Assembly (NCBI GenBank): GCA_017886545.1
Contig: JAGHJS010000028.1
Location: forward strand, 116,423-180,422
Source: Clostridia bacterium
Lineage (GTDB): Bacteria; Bacillota; Clostridia; Christensenellales; Borkfalkiaceae
Length of the DNA: 64,000 bases
Reading direction: 5' to 3'
Shown here: positions 43,107 through 53,325 of the stretch, piece by piece
How the letters are laid out: every line of letters begins with the position of its first letter
Numbering within the stretch: the first letter of the stretch is position 1
Translations under genes and position numbers: made by a program
Notes under the pieces: generated by a model
Database searches by the model: none
Told to the model about the DNA's origin: nothing
The model's input: only the letters and a program-made list of their open reading frames with translations

Positions 43107-43952
43107 TCAGGTATTTTTCAGCACGTCTTTATAGATGGCGAGATCCTTATCGAGGAACACGTCAAACACGACGCGCATATTGCTCTTGTGTTCGAGCAGC
43201 CAGTTTTTGACCGCCCCGACGGCGATCGCCGCCGCCTCGTCGTTCGGGTACCCGAAAACACCCGTCGAAACACAGCAGAACGCAATGCCCGCAAGCCCCA
43301 GCTGTTCGGCGAGATTGAGGCAGGAGAGATAGCAGTTCCGCAGAACCCTTCCGTCTTCCTCCGTTACCCCCAGCCCGACCATGGGGCCGACTGTATGCAG
43401 GATGTATTTGGAGGGCAGGTTATAGGCGCGCGTAACTTTGGCGCACCCCGCCGGTTCCGGCTCGCCCTGCGCGCCCATGATCTTGGAACAGTCCAGCCGC
43501 ACCTGCACGCCCGCGCGGGAATGGATGACGTTGTCGATGCATTTATGATGCGGGATAAAGCACCCGAGGAGGGAACTGTTCGCCGCATTCACGATCGCGT
43601 CGATCTTCAGCCGCGTGATATCCCCCTGCCACAGCGCGATGCCGCCGTCATACGAAAAGGCATCTGCCTCGACTACGCCGCGCTCCTCCGATTCGGAGAG
43701 GAACAACCTGTCCTGCAAGGTGAGGAAGCGCTCGGAAACGGGCGCGGGCGGGCGCTCGTTCAGATAGCCCCAGATCAGCTCGCGTTTGACGGAGTACGGG
43801 TAACTGAACGCAGCGATGCGGTTGCGTTCCTCCAACAGGAACGCGAGCAGCTCGTCGCAGATCGCACTCTTTTCTTCTTCGCTTATGATCTGCGCCATTC
43901 GGGGCGGACAGGAGAGGTCTATGATGTTTTTATACTCCTCGAACGAGAGCAT
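43107..43952 (-). CDS. Zinc-dependent macrodomain protein, protein-ADP-ribose hydrolase type
   Basis: A 281-residue protein. Residues 1 to about 100 are a helical N-terminal region; about 105-275 is a macrodomain: WQGDITRLKIDAIVNAANSSLLGCFIPHHKCIDNVIHSRAGVQVR. The GCFIPxHxCID segment supplies the Cys/His/Cys zinc ligands of the SAV0325-type subgroup; STGVFGYPNDEAA is the second ADP-ribose loop. Related enzymes remove ADP-ribose from protein and usually sit with a SirTM sirtuin and lipoate genes, none of which is here. Instead it follows an aconitase-like gene by 16 bp. GGAGG precedes the ATG. Confidence 0.88.
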   Translation of the reverse strand: MLSFEEYKNIIDLSCPPRMAQIISEEEKSAICDELLAFLLEERNRIAAFSYPYSVKRELIWGYLNERPPAPVSERFLTLQDRLFLSESEERGVVEADAFSYDGGIALWQGDITRLKIDAIVNAANSSLLGCFIPHHKCIDNVIHSRAGVQVRLDCSKIMGAQGEPEPAGCAKVTRAYNLPSKYILHTVGPMVGLGVTEEDGRVLRNCYLSCLNLAEQLGLAGIAFCCVSTGVFGYPNDEAAAIAVGAVKNWLLEHKSNMRVVFDVFLDKDLAIYKDVLKNT

Positions 43953-43968
43953 GGAACGACCTCCGCGC

Positions 43969-46197
43969 TTACTTTCTGCCTGCGTTGAAGTTGATAAGGC
44001 AGCCGCTTAAAATGATCTTCTTTTCATCGGGCGTGAGCGCGTCCATGCGGAGCTCGATCTCTTTGACCGCGCCGTGCGAGATGAGCCTGGCGGGGATCTT
44101 CTGCGCGCCCTCTTCGATGAGCTGCGCAATGTTTTCGATATAGATGTAATCGCCGACTTTAAGGCGCAGTTTATCGCCGAGCAGCGGCAGCATGCCCCAG
44201 TTGATGAGGTTGCTGCGGTAGCGCTTCGTCGCATACTCCTGCGCGATGTTCGCAACGCCGCCCAGTACGCGCTGGCAGGAAGCCGCCTGTTCGCGCGCGG
44301 AGCCGTCGCCGGGTTTGACCGCCGCGACAAAGCTGCCGTAGATCGTTCCCTCCGCGGGAACGATGCCCGCAAGGTCTTTGAGCACATGTTCGGGGAGCGC
44401 GCCCGTTTCGCGGCGCACGTCCTCGTCCGCCTTGATCGCCTTCGCCTTCCCCACATATGCGGGATCTTTGCGCGAGAGCGCAAATTCCGCAAGTTTCATA
44501 GGGTTGGAGCGGTACGACGACGTTTCGCCCGACGGGATCAGTTCGTCCGTCGTCGTAACGGGGTCGTGGATAACGCTCGCCGCGCGCATGAGAAGGTGCC
44601 TGCCCATGGGGATCATCTCTGGCCAGTCTGCAATGTTCGGGCCGTATTTGAGTTCCTGCTGGCGCTGCGCCTTGCCCGCACCGTGGTACACGCGGTTCTT
44701 GTAGATCTCCGCGTCGAAGAAATATTTTTTGACTTTTTTCGTGTAGGTGACTTCGGTCGCGGGCGTCAGGATGCCGCCGTTTACCGCCGTCGCCGCAATG
44801 GACCGCGCGTCCATGAGCGCGACGGAAGCGAGCTGGCCCTGCGCGGGTTTGCTGCCTTCGCGGCTTTCAAAGTTGCGCGTGGTATGGCGGATGGAGAGCC
44901 CGTTGTTCGCAGGCACGTCGCCCGCGCCGAAGCAGGGACCGCAGAACGCCGTCTTGATGACCGCGCCTGCGTCCATCAGTCCGCCGATATATCCGTTTTC
45001 AACGAGCGCCTTGTATACAGGCTGGCTGGAAGGATACACGCTCAGCGAAAATTCGCCGCAGCCCGTGGACTTCCCTTTCAGGATCTCGTACGCTTCGGCA
45101 ATGTTTTCATACATGCCGCCCGCGCAGCCCGCGATGACGCCCTGGTCGACGCGGATGCCCTCGGGCGTGATCTTGTCCGTGAGTGTGAATTTATCGTCGC
45201 CGCGCAGCTTCCTGCCCGCCGCTTCGACCTCCTCCAAAATCTCCTTCGGATGCGCGATCAGCTCGCGGATGGTGAAGGCGTTGCTCGGGTGGAACGGGAG
45301 CGCGATCATCGGCTCGATGGTGCTGAGGTTGATGCTCACGCCGCAGTCGTAATAGGCAGGCTCGGCGGGATGCATCTCTTTGAAATCTTTTTCCCTGCCG
45401 TGCGTCTTGTAGTATTCGCGCGTTTTCTCGTCCGTCTCCCAGATCGAGGAGAGGCACGCCGTCTCCGTCGTCATCACGTCGATGCCGTTGCGGTAATCCA
45501 TGGACAGGTTTTTGATGCCGGGGCCGACGAATTCAAGGATCTTGTTTTTGACGAACCCGTTCTTGAACACGGCGCCGCAGAGCGCGATCGCAACGTCCTG
45601 CGGCCCGACGCCCTTTTTGAGGTTGCCGCGCAGATACACCGCGACCACTTCGGGACGCCTGACGTCGTACGTCTTATTGAGGATCTGTTTGACGAGTTCC
45701 GGCCCGCCCTCGCCGACGGCGAGGGTGCCGAGCGCACCGTAGCGGGTGTGCGAATCGCTGCCAAGGATCATGCGGCCGCACTTCGCCTCGACCTCGCGCA
45801 TGTACTGGTGGATGACCGCGATGTGCGGCGGAACGAAGTCCGCGCCGTATTTGTGCGCGGCAGAAAGACCGAACACATGGTCGTCCTCGTTGATGGTGCC
45901 GCCGACCGCGCACAGCGAGTTGTGGCAGTTGGTGAGAACGTACGGGAGAGGGAACTCCTGCAACCCGCTCGCTTTCGCCGTCTGAATGATACCGACATAG
46001 GTGATATCATGCGAGGCGATCGCGTCGAATTTGAGTTTCAGGTTCTCCTCGTCGCCGCGGTTGTGCTTTTTGAGCACGGCGTACGCCATCGTGCCCTTGC
46101 GTGCCTGTTCCCGCTCAGCGGACGTTTTGAATGCCTGATTTTCTTTGACCAGCGTGCCGTTCATGTAATAACAGCCGCCGCGGATAAGTTTTATCAT
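43969..46197 (-). CDS. Aconitase-superfamily hydratase
   Basis: A 742-residue Fe-S hydratase. LTNCHNSLCAVGGTINEDDHVFGLSAAHKYGADFVPPHIAVIHQYMRE replaces the usual aconitase start; GSDSHTRYGALGTLAVGEGG is the conserved His/Asp stretch. Cluster cysteines are in TETACLSSIW and TAFCGPCFGAGD. Near the end IPSGETSSYRSNPMKLAEFAL resembles the swivel-domain substrate loop. This branch is annotated simply as hydratase in Clostridia; whether it isomerises citrate is not clear. Own promoter; the macrodomain gene is downstream. Confidence 0.8.
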   Translation of the reverse strand: MIKLIRGGCYYMNGTLVKENQAFKTSAEREQARKGTMAYAVLKKHNRGDEENLKLKFDAIASHDITYVGIIQTAKASGLQEFPLPYVLTNCHNSLCAVGGTINEDDHVFGLSAAHKYGADFVPPHIAVIHQYMREVEAKCGRMILGSDSHTRYGALGTLAVGEGGPELVKQILNKTYDVRRPEVVAVYLRGNLKKGVGPQDVAIALCGAVFKNGFVKNKILEFVGPGIKNLSMDYRNGIDVMTTETACLSSIWETDEKTREYYKTHGREKDFKEMHPAEPAYYDCGVSINLSTIEPMIALPFHPSNAFTIRELIAHPKEILEEVEAAGRKLRGDDKFTLTDKITPEGIRVDQGVIAGCAGGMYENIAEAYEILKGKSTGCGEFSLSVYPSSQPVYKALVENGYIGGLMDAGAVIKTAFCGPCFGAGDVPANNGLSIRHTTRNFESREGSKPAQGQLASVALMDARSIAATAVNGGILTPATEVTYTKKVKKYFFDAEIYKNRVYHGAGKAQRQQELKYGPNIADWPEMIPMGRHLLMRAASVIHDPVTTTDELIPSGETSSYRSNPMKLAEFALSRKDPAYVGKAKAIKADEDVRRETGALPEHVLKDLAGIVPAEGTIYGSFVAAVKPGDGSAREQAASCQRVLGGVANIAQEYATKRYRSNLINWGMLPLLGDKLRLKVGDYIYIENIAQLIEEGAQKIPARLISHGAVKEIELRMDALTPDEKKIILSGCLINFNAGRK

Positions 46198-46225
46198 GCT
46201 CCTCTCCCGATATGTATTTTTGTTT

Positions 46226-46254
46226 ATTATAGTACAGCGGGCGGATTTTGTCAA
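46226..46254 (-). promoter_or_regulatory. Promoter of the hydratase-macrodomain operon
   Basis: Minus strand TTGACA (46249-46254), 17 bases, TATAAT (46226-46231): consensus promoter. Confidence 0.85.
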
Positions 46255-46299
46255 TTAAACGCACGGAAAGGTAAAAAACAAAGCCTCAGCAAAATGTGC

Positions 46300-46358
46300 T
46301 TGACAATTTTGCGGGCAATCAGTATAATAAGTATGTATAGTTGGAAAAGTAAAACTAT
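46300..46358 (+). promoter_or_regulatory. Promoter of the AbrB/ABC cassette with inverted repeat
   Basis: TTGACA (46300-46305), 17 bases, TATAAT (46323-46328). The repeat ATAGTT..AACTAT around 46336-46358 lies in the early leader and may bind the AbrB-type protein. Confidence 0.75.
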
Positions 46359-46379
46359 TCACAAAGGAGGTATGCAGCG

Positions 46380-46607
46380 ATGGAAAATTTCCCGGAGGGG
46401 AAATACCTTGCCACTGTAAAAATCGGTCCGAAAGGACAGATCGTTATCCCGAAAGAAGTACGGGAAATGTTCGCATTGGAGACCGGAAGCCAGCTTATTC
46501 TCATGGCGGATAAGGGACAAGGCATTGCCCTGCAGCCTTTTTCCTATGCGGAGGCATTCTGGAACGCCGTTAACCGCGCGAAGGACGGAAAGGACGGGCA
46601 CAATTGA
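46380..46607 (+). CDS. AbrB/SpoVT-type DNA-binding protein
   Basis: Seventy-five residues. The swapped-hairpin domain is clear: KYLATVKIGPKGQIVIPKEVREMFALETGSQLILMADKGQGIAL. The tail AEAFWNAVNRAKDGKDG is short and helical. AAAGGAGG lies nine bases before the ATG. First gene of a three-gene unit with an ABC exporter; its TGA overlaps the TTG start of the ATPase gene. Likely autoregulator of the cassette. Confidence 0.88.
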   Translation: MENFPEGKYLATVKIGPKGQIVIPKEVREMFALETGSQLILMADKGQGIALQPFSYAEAFWNAVNRAKDGKDGHN

Positions 46608-47467
46608 ACGCGCTCGCCGTACAAGGGCTGACCAAGGATTACCCGCACTTCCGCCTCGATAATATTTCCTTTGCGGTCGCCGAAGGACATATCGCGGGGC
46701 TGATAGGCGGAAACGGCGCGGGGAAAAGCACCCTGCTGAAAGGGATCGTAAACCAAATCGATGCAGAAGGAGAAATCACCGTTTTCGGCAAAAACTTCCG
46801 CTCCGACGAGGCACGGCTCAAACAAAAGATAGGGTTTGCCGGCGGCGGGTTCCGTTTTTACCCTTTGAAGCGGCTCTCTGCGGTCCGGAAAGCTTACGCG
46901 GCCTTTTATCAGGATTGGGACGATAGAAAATACCGCACTTGGCTTGTTCGGTTCGGGTTGGACGAACACAAAAAGGTGCGTGAACTCTCGGACGGCATGA
47001 GGGTAAAGTTCTCCCTCGCGCTCGCCCTTTCGCACGGTGCAAAATTGCTCTTGCTCGACGAACCGACAAGCGGGCTCGATCCGCTGTCGCGCGAAGAACT
47101 CTGCGAAACTTTGCTCTCTCTTGCGCGGAAAGAGAACGTGACCATACTCTTTTCCACGCACATCGCCACCGATCTCGTGCGCACAGCCGACGAAGTACTG
47201 CTCCTCTCCCATGGGAATCTGTTGGAGAACTGCCCGCTTTCCGAACTGCTTTCCCGCTGGAAAACGGTACGGTTCGCCGACGTGGCGACCGCCGCAGCAG
47301 CGAACGCGGTAGGTCTTAAACCCGGAAAAAACGGACTCGAAGGACTGCTGCCGCAGAAGGCGCCGCTCCCCGCAGGCGCCGTTTCACGCGACGCCTCGCT
47401 CGACGAGATCCTGATCCACCTGGAACAGGCGCAAAAGGAGGACGGAAACATATGTCCGCGCTTATAA
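46604..47467 (+). CDS. ABC-2 type exporter ATP-binding protein
   Basis: A 287-residue ATPase starting with TTG at 46604 (TTGA overlap with the previous stop). Walker A GGNGAGKST, signature degenerate as ELSDGMRVKFSLALALS, Walker B LLLLDEPTSGLDP, H-loop STHIATDLVRTADEVLLL. Exporters of this type with an AbrB/GntR partner often give resistance to peptides or antibiotics; that is inference. Overlaps the permease gene by 16 bp. Confidence 0.88.
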   Translation: MNALAVQGLTKDYPHFRLDNISFAVAEGHIAGLIGGNGAGKSTLLKGIVNQIDAEGEITVFGKNFRSDEARLKQKIGFAGGGFRFYPLKRLSAVRKAYAAFYQDWDDRKYRTWLVRFGLDEHKKVRELSDGMRVKFSLALALSHGAKLLLLDEPTSGLDPLSREELCETLLSLARKENVTILFSTHIATDLVRTADEVLLLSHGNLLENCPLSELLSRWKTVRFADVATAAAANAVGLKPGKNGLEGLLPQKAPLPAGAVSRDASLDEILIHLEQAQKEDGNICPRL

Positions 47468-48108
47468 AAAAGGAACTGCGGCTTTGCATTCACCCGACGG
47501 TTTTTCTCTTTTTTTCCTTTTCGGCGCTTGTATTCGTACCGAATTACCCGTATGAAGTCATCTTCTTTTTTTCTGCCCTTTCCGCCTATTTCTGCTGCAT
47601 TTCCGCACGCGAGAACGGAGACTTAGCCTTCACGGGCGCACTGCCCGTTAAAAAGACGCACATTCCCCTTGCACGCATCCTTGTCACGGTCGGCATGCAA
47701 TGTATCATGCTCGCGCTGACAGGCATCCTCGGCGCTGTCAAAAGCGCCGCATTGCCGGCAGAACAACAGATCAATCAAGCGGGACTCTCTGCAAACCTCG
47801 CGCTCGTCGGCAACGGCGCGGCGACCCTCGGCGCCTTTAACCTTGTCTTCTTCCCGCTCTTTTACCGCTCGCCCGAACGCATCGGCGTTCCCTTTCTTCT
47901 CGCTGCCGCGGTGCAGTTTTTGCTCGTCGGCGCCTTTCTTCTTCTGCGGTGGAGCGTGCCGCTCTTTTCGGAGACGCTGAACGGAGGCAACGCAGACCAT
48001 ACGGCAGCAAAGGCGGCCGCCATGTTTACAGGGATTGCCGTATACGCGGCTGCAACTTCCCTTTCCTGCTTTTTCTCTATGCGGAATTTCAAGCGGGTCG
48101 ATCTGTAA
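47452..48108 (+). CDS. ABC-2 type exporter permease
   Basis: A 218-residue membrane protein with six hydrophobic segments (near 15-45, 75-95, 112-135, 142-160 and 185-208). The sequence RENGDLAFTGALPVKKTHIPLARILV matches the short cytoplasmic loop of ABC-2 permeases of the BcrB/YthQ kind. AGGAGG precedes ATG 47452. Partner of the ATPase at 46604. Confidence 0.8.
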   Translation: MSALIKKELRLCIHPTVFLFFSFSALVFVPNYPYEVIFFFSALSAYFCCISARENGDLAFTGALPVKKTHIPLARILVTVGMQCIMLALTGILGAVKSAALPAEQQINQAGLSANLALVGNGAATLGAFNLVFFPLFYRSPERIGVPFLLAAAVQFLLVGAFLLLRWSVPLFSETLNGGNADHTAAKAAAMFTGIAVYAAATSLSCFFSMRNFKRVDL

Positions 48109-48120
48109 AGCCAAACAAAC

Positions 48121-48155
48121 ACGCGGCGGGAGCGCAATTTGCGCTCCCGCCGCGT
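48121..48155. terminator. Bidirectional terminator between the ABC exporter and atpC
   Basis: ACGCGGCGGGAGCGCAA and its complement around a central T (about 15 bp usable stem), between convergent genes. Plus side TCTGTTTTC. Confidence 0.8.
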
Positions 48156-48176
48156 TCTGTTTTCAGAAAATAACGT

Positions 48177-48596
48177 TCAGGATTTATCCCCGTATTCGTG
48201 ATGTTTGACGCGCAGGCGCGCGAACGCGCGCTGCAGGGCGATGCGGTTGAGGCGGTACTCCGCCGCGCTGCGGTTGCGGCGCACCATCTCTTCGGCGCGC
48301 TCCTTCGCCTCTTCCGCACGGCGCTCGTCGATGTCCTCCGGCCATTCCACCGCCTGCGAAAAGGCGATGGTCGCGTCGGGGCGGACTTCGATAAAGCCCT
48401 CGCTCATGAATGCTTCGCGGCGCTGCCCGTCCGTCGTGATCGCGATCATGCCCGGCTGCGTGGCGAACACCATCGGTTGGTGCCCCGCCATGATCATGCA
48501 GTCGCCGCCGACGGCGGGGATCTGAATGCTCTCCACGTCGCCGCGGTAAAAGGTCTTTTCGGGCGTGATGATCTCAAGATAGAACTTGTTCGGCAT
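48177..48596 (-). CDS. atpC: ATP synthase epsilon subunit
   Basis: A 139-residue epsilon. Beta-sandwich MPNKFYLEIITPEKTFYRGDVESIQIPAVGGDCMIMAGHQPMV, then the C-terminal helical pair ERRAEEAKERAEEM..EYRLNRIALQRAFARLRV, which can inhibit rotation. Twelve bases after atpD. Last gene of the operon. Confidence 0.95.
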   Translation of the reverse strand: MPNKFYLEIITPEKTFYRGDVESIQIPAVGGDCMIMAGHQPMVFATQPGMIAITTDGQRREAFMSEGFIEVRPDATIAFSQAVEWPEDIDERRAEEAKERAEEMVRRNRSAAEYRLNRIALQRAFARLRVKHHEYGDKS

Positions 48597-48608
48597 ATCC
48601 GCCTCCCC

Positions 48609-50006
<1,398 letters not shown>

Positions 50007-50897
50007 TTACTCCTTTTTATGTCCGCGGCGGACGGTGCTTTCGTAGAAAAATTTTCCGGAGGTGAGATCGAGCAATTCTGAGGTGATCGCGCCCTGCCGC
50101 AGGCGGTTGTACTCGAGATTGAGCGTTTCGAGCATCTTTTCCGCATTCTTGTTCGCGCTCGTCATTGCGACCATGCGCGCGGCGTGCTCGCTGGAAGCGG
50201 AATGGATGAGCGTCGTGTAGATCATGCCGATCAGGTACTGCGGCACAAGCACGTCCAGCACCTCGCGCGGGGACGGGTCGTAATAAATGTCGCCGCTGTA
50301 TGTGGTATTGACTTCCGCCCGGATATCCTGTTCCTCGATCGGGAGCAGCTTTACGATCTCCGGCGCATAGTTCGACGAAGAATGCATGTGCGTGAACACG
50401 ACGAATACCTCGTCCATAAGGTTTTTGTCGTACAGATCGAGGATATCGCGCACGATCCCGCGGGCGTCGTGCAGCGTCGGGTTCGTCACCGCATGCGTGA
50501 ATTCGAGGTCGACAGGCTGTTTTTTCGATTCAAAAAAAGCGCGCGCCATCTGCCCGATCGTGATGACATAGTGGACGGGATAATCCTGCATGTGTTTCCA
50601 TGCCAGGTTCAGTATGTTGTTGTTGAAAGAACCCGCCAGTCCTTTGTCGCCCGCGATGACGACGTATGCCGCCCTGCCGCCGCTGCGGCGCATCGTGTAC
50701 TTGTTGCGTACGTCGGGGCTGTGGCGCAGGATATCCTTGACGGTATAGCGCACCGAATCGAAATACAGCGAACTATATGCCTGTTTGTTCATCATTTTGC
50801 GCATCTTGGAGACGGAGATCAGTTCCATCGCCTTGGTGATCTGATGCGTATCGTTGATGCTTTTTATGCGATGCCTGATCGCCGTGATGTCCGCCAT
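50007..50897 (-). CDS. atpG: ATP synthase gamma subunit
   Basis: A 296-residue rotor shaft: N-terminal helix ITAIRHRIKSINDTHQITKAMELISVSKMRK and C-terminal helix SASSEHAARMVAMTSANKNAEKMLETLNLEYNRLRQGAITSELLDL. The Rossmann-like middle begins YVVIAGDKGLAGSFNNN. Normal length. Confidence 0.97.
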   Translation of the reverse strand: MADITAIRHRIKSINDTHQITKAMELISVSKMRKMMNKQAYSSLYFDSVRYTVKDILRHSPDVRNKYTMRRSGGRAAYVVIAGDKGLAGSFNNNILNLAWKHMQDYPVHYVITIGQMARAFFESKKQPVDLEFTHAVTNPTLHDARGIVRDILDLYDKNLMDEVFVVFTHMHSSSNYAPEIVKLLPIEEQDIRAEVNTTYSGDIYYDPSPREVLDVLVPQYLIGMIYTTLIHSASSEHAARMVAMTSANKNAEKMLETLNLEYNRLRQGAITSELLDLTSGKFFYESTVRRGHKKE

Positions 50898-50900
50898 ACG

Positions 50901-52478
50901 CTATGCCTTTGCGAAATTTTCTTCTTCGCCCTGCCCTTCTTCCGCGTGTTCTTCCTCGTCCTGCACGCCGTCGTCGCCGACGGTCACATTGACGTACTGC
51001 TCCGCGGCGTCCAGCACTTTTTTGCGCAGCTCCTCGGAGATGCCCGCGTTCGGGTCGATCTCCGCCAGCAGATCGGCACGGTTGGTACGCAGGTAATCCA
51101 GAAGTCCTTCGTTGTATGTGATCATCTTTTTTTCGGGGATCTTATCCACAAGATCGCTGCCCGATACGAGCAGCAGCACGATCATCTCGCGCACCGAATA
51201 ATTGAGGTACTGCCGCTGTTTGAGGGTATCCGTCATCTTCATGCCGCGCGAAAGCGTTTTCTGCGTTTCGGCGTCGAGGTCGGAGCCGAACTGCATGAAA
51301 ATGGCAAGTTCGCGGTACTGTGCGAGGCTGACGCGCAGCTGCCCCGAAATCTGGCGGATCGCCTTGCACTGCGCGCTGCCGCCCACACGCGAAACGGAGA
51401 GCCCGACGTTCACCGCAGGGCGCACGCCGCTGTTGAACAGTTCGCTTTCGAGGTAGATCTGCCCGTCCGTGATGGAAATGACGTTGGTCGGGATGTATGC
51501 CGAAATATCGCCCGCGAGCGTCTCGACGATGGGAAGCGCCGTAATGGAGCCGCCGCCCTTTTCTTCTGAGAGCTTCGCCGCGCGCTCTAGCAGGCGGGAA
51601 TGCAGATAAAACACGTCGCCCGGGTACGCTTCGCGTCCCGACGGGCGCTTCAGAAGCAGGCTCATCGTACGGTACGCCACCGCGTGTTTGGAAAGATCGT
51701 CGTAAACGATGAGTACGTCCTTCCCCTGGTACATGAAATATTCCGCCAAAGCGCAGCCGCTGTACGGCGCAAGGTATTGCAGCGGGACGGCGTCGTCCGC
51801 CGTCGAGCAGACCACACAGGTATACCCCATCGCGCCGTTTTCGCGCAAGGTGGAAACGATCTTGGCGAGGGACGACGCCTTCTGCCCGATGGATACATAG
51901 ATGCAGATCACATCCTCCCCTTTCTGGTTGAGGATGGTATCGACGGCGATCGCCGTCTTGCCCGTCTGCCTGTCGCCGATGATGAGTTCGCGCTGACCGC
52001 GGCCGATCGGGATCATGCTGTCGATCGCCAGAATGCCCGTTTGCAGCGGTTTGTTGACCTTGCCCCTGTCCATGATGGCGGGCGCAGGGAATTCGACGGG
52101 ACGCATCTTCTCGGTCGTGAGCGCGCCCATGCCGTCCAGCGGTTCGCCGAGCGGGTCCACGACCCTGCCGAGCAGCTCCTCGCCCACGCGCATGTGCACC
52201 GTCTCTCCTGTAGAGAAAGCAAGATTCCCGTAACTGACTTTATCGTCCCCTTCAAAAAGAACGGCGCCGACGCTGTCCTGTTCCAGGTTGAGCGCCAGCG
52301 CACGATAGCCGCCCTCGATCTCGAGAAGTTCGTTATACTTCACGTCACGCAGCCCGGCAATTTTCAGCACGCCGTCGCCGGAATACAGGATCCTGCCGCA
52401 GGGACGTTTGTCCGCCGCCACATTGATATTCGCGATCTTTTCGCGCAGGTTCTTTCCTATTGCATTTACATCGATCAT
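50901..52478 (-). CDS. atpA: ATP synthase alpha subunit
   Basis: A 525-residue subunit. P-loop GDRQTGKTAIAVD; DDLSKHAVAYRTMSLLLKRPSGREAYPGDVFYLHSRLLERAA; SVSRVGGSAQ. The N-terminal helix (VNAIGKNLREKIANI), which normally contacts delta, is present. An acidic tail of about 25 residues (EEEHAEEGQGEEEN) extends the C-terminus. Confidence 0.97.
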   Translation of the reverse strand: MIDVNAIGKNLREKIANINVAADKRPCGRILYSGDGVLKIAGLRDVKYNELLEIEGGYRALALNLEQDSVGAVLFEGDDKVSYGNLAFSTGETVHMRVGEELLGRVVDPLGEPLDGMGALTTEKMRPVEFPAPAIMDRGKVNKPLQTGILAIDSMIPIGRGQRELIIGDRQTGKTAIAVDTILNQKGEDVICIYVSIGQKASSLAKIVSTLRENGAMGYTCVVCSTADDAVPLQYLAPYSGCALAEYFMYQGKDVLIVYDDLSKHAVAYRTMSLLLKRPSGREAYPGDVFYLHSRLLERAAKLSEEKGGGSITALPIVETLAGDISAYIPTNVISITDGQIYLESELFNSGVRPAVNVGLSVSRVGGSAQCKAIRQISGQLRVSLAQYRELAIFMQFGSDLDAETQKTLSRGMKMTDTLKQRQYLNYSVREMIVLLLVSGSDLVDKIPEKKMITYNEGLLDYLRTNRADLLAEIDPNAGISEELRKKVLDAAEQYVNVTVGDDGVQDEEEHAEEGQGEEENFAKA

Positions 52479-52493
52479 AGTGAAATCCTCGTC

Positions 52494-52712
52494 TCACACG
52501 GAGCGTTTGACCGACGCAAGGCGGCCCTTGACGGAACCGTCGTACACCTTATCTCCGATATAAATTATGATCCCGCCGCCGATGGATGGGTCTATCTTAT
52601 AGCGGGCGCCGTCGCAGCCGCGCGCGCGGACGAATGCTTCGATCTTATCTATCGTCTCTCCGTCCGCTTTCATCGCCAGCACGACCTTTGCGTTGTTGAG
52701 TGCTTCCTTCAT
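52494..52712 (-). CDS. atpH: ATP synthase delta subunit, C-terminal domain only (about 72 aa)
   Basis: Delta/OSCP subunits have about 175-185 residues: an N-terminal six-helix domain that holds F1 by the alpha N-termini, and a C-terminal domain that holds b. Here only the latter remains: AKVVLAMKADGETIDKIEAF, KIDPSIGGGIIIYIGDKVYDGSVKGRLASV. ATG 52712 starts one base after the atpF stop, with GGAG 11 bases before; an ATG at 52736 gives 80 residues and overlaps atpF. There is no room upstream for the missing domain, and atpF is not extended to carry it. Confidence 0.85.
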   Translation of the reverse strand: MKEALNNAKVVLAMKADGETIDKIEAFVRARGCDGARYKIDPSIGGGIIIYIGDKVYDGSVKGRLASVKRSV

Positions 52713-52713
52713 T

Positions 52714-53259
52714 TTATTCCTTGCTCCACTCGTCAAGGCACTTTTCGATCAGCGCCTTATTATCCTCGGGCGTGATCTTCTTTTCAATGACCTTCTCCGC
52801 AACGGCAACGGATACGTCCGCGATCTGCTTTTCGATATCGGAGCGGAGCTTGTTGCGCTCTTCGTCCATCTCGCGCTGCGTCTGTTCGATGAGAGTTTTT
52901 GCCCGGTCGCGTGCGTCCGACACGATCTCGTCCGCCTTCTGGTTGGCGACTTTGACGGCGCTCTCGTGGATCGCCGCCGCCTCTTTTTTCGCTTCGGACA
53001 GCACCTTTTCGCTGCTGCTCTTCATCTTTTTGACCTCTTCATTGAGGTCTGCGTTCTCCTGTTCGATCTTCTTTACCTTTTCCTGCCGCTGCTTGATCAT
53101 CTTTTTGACGGGGCGGAACAGCAGGAAATACAACCCGACCGTCAGCACGATCAGATTGAACAGATGAAGAACGATGCTCTCCCATGTAATGCCCAAAGAA
53201 TCGAAGACCGATCCCCCGCTTTCAGCCAGCAGACGGCTTACGGCAAATCCGAAATTCAT
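52714..53259 (-). CDS. atpF: ATP synthase b subunit
   Basis: A 181-residue stator stalk: one membrane segment near 28-48 (IVLHLFNLIVLTVGLYFLLF), then a long charged coiled coil rich in KK/EE pairs to the C-terminus. Slightly longer than usual at the N-terminus. No delta-like domain is fused to it. Confidence 0.95.
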   Translation of the reverse strand: MNFGFAVSRLLAESGGSVFDSLGITWESIVLHLFNLIVLTVGLYFLLFRPVKKMIKQRQEKVKKIEQENADLNEEVKKMKSSSEKVLSEAKKEAAAIHESAVKVANQKADEIVSDARDRAKTLIEQTQREMDEERNKLRSDIEKQIADVSVAVAEKVIEKKITPEDNKALIEKCLDEWSKE

Positions 53260-53325
53260 TTCACACCTTTGCTCTAACGCATACTCACAATCCGCCGTCC
53301 CGTCGTTGCGGCGGCGGACAGATCA

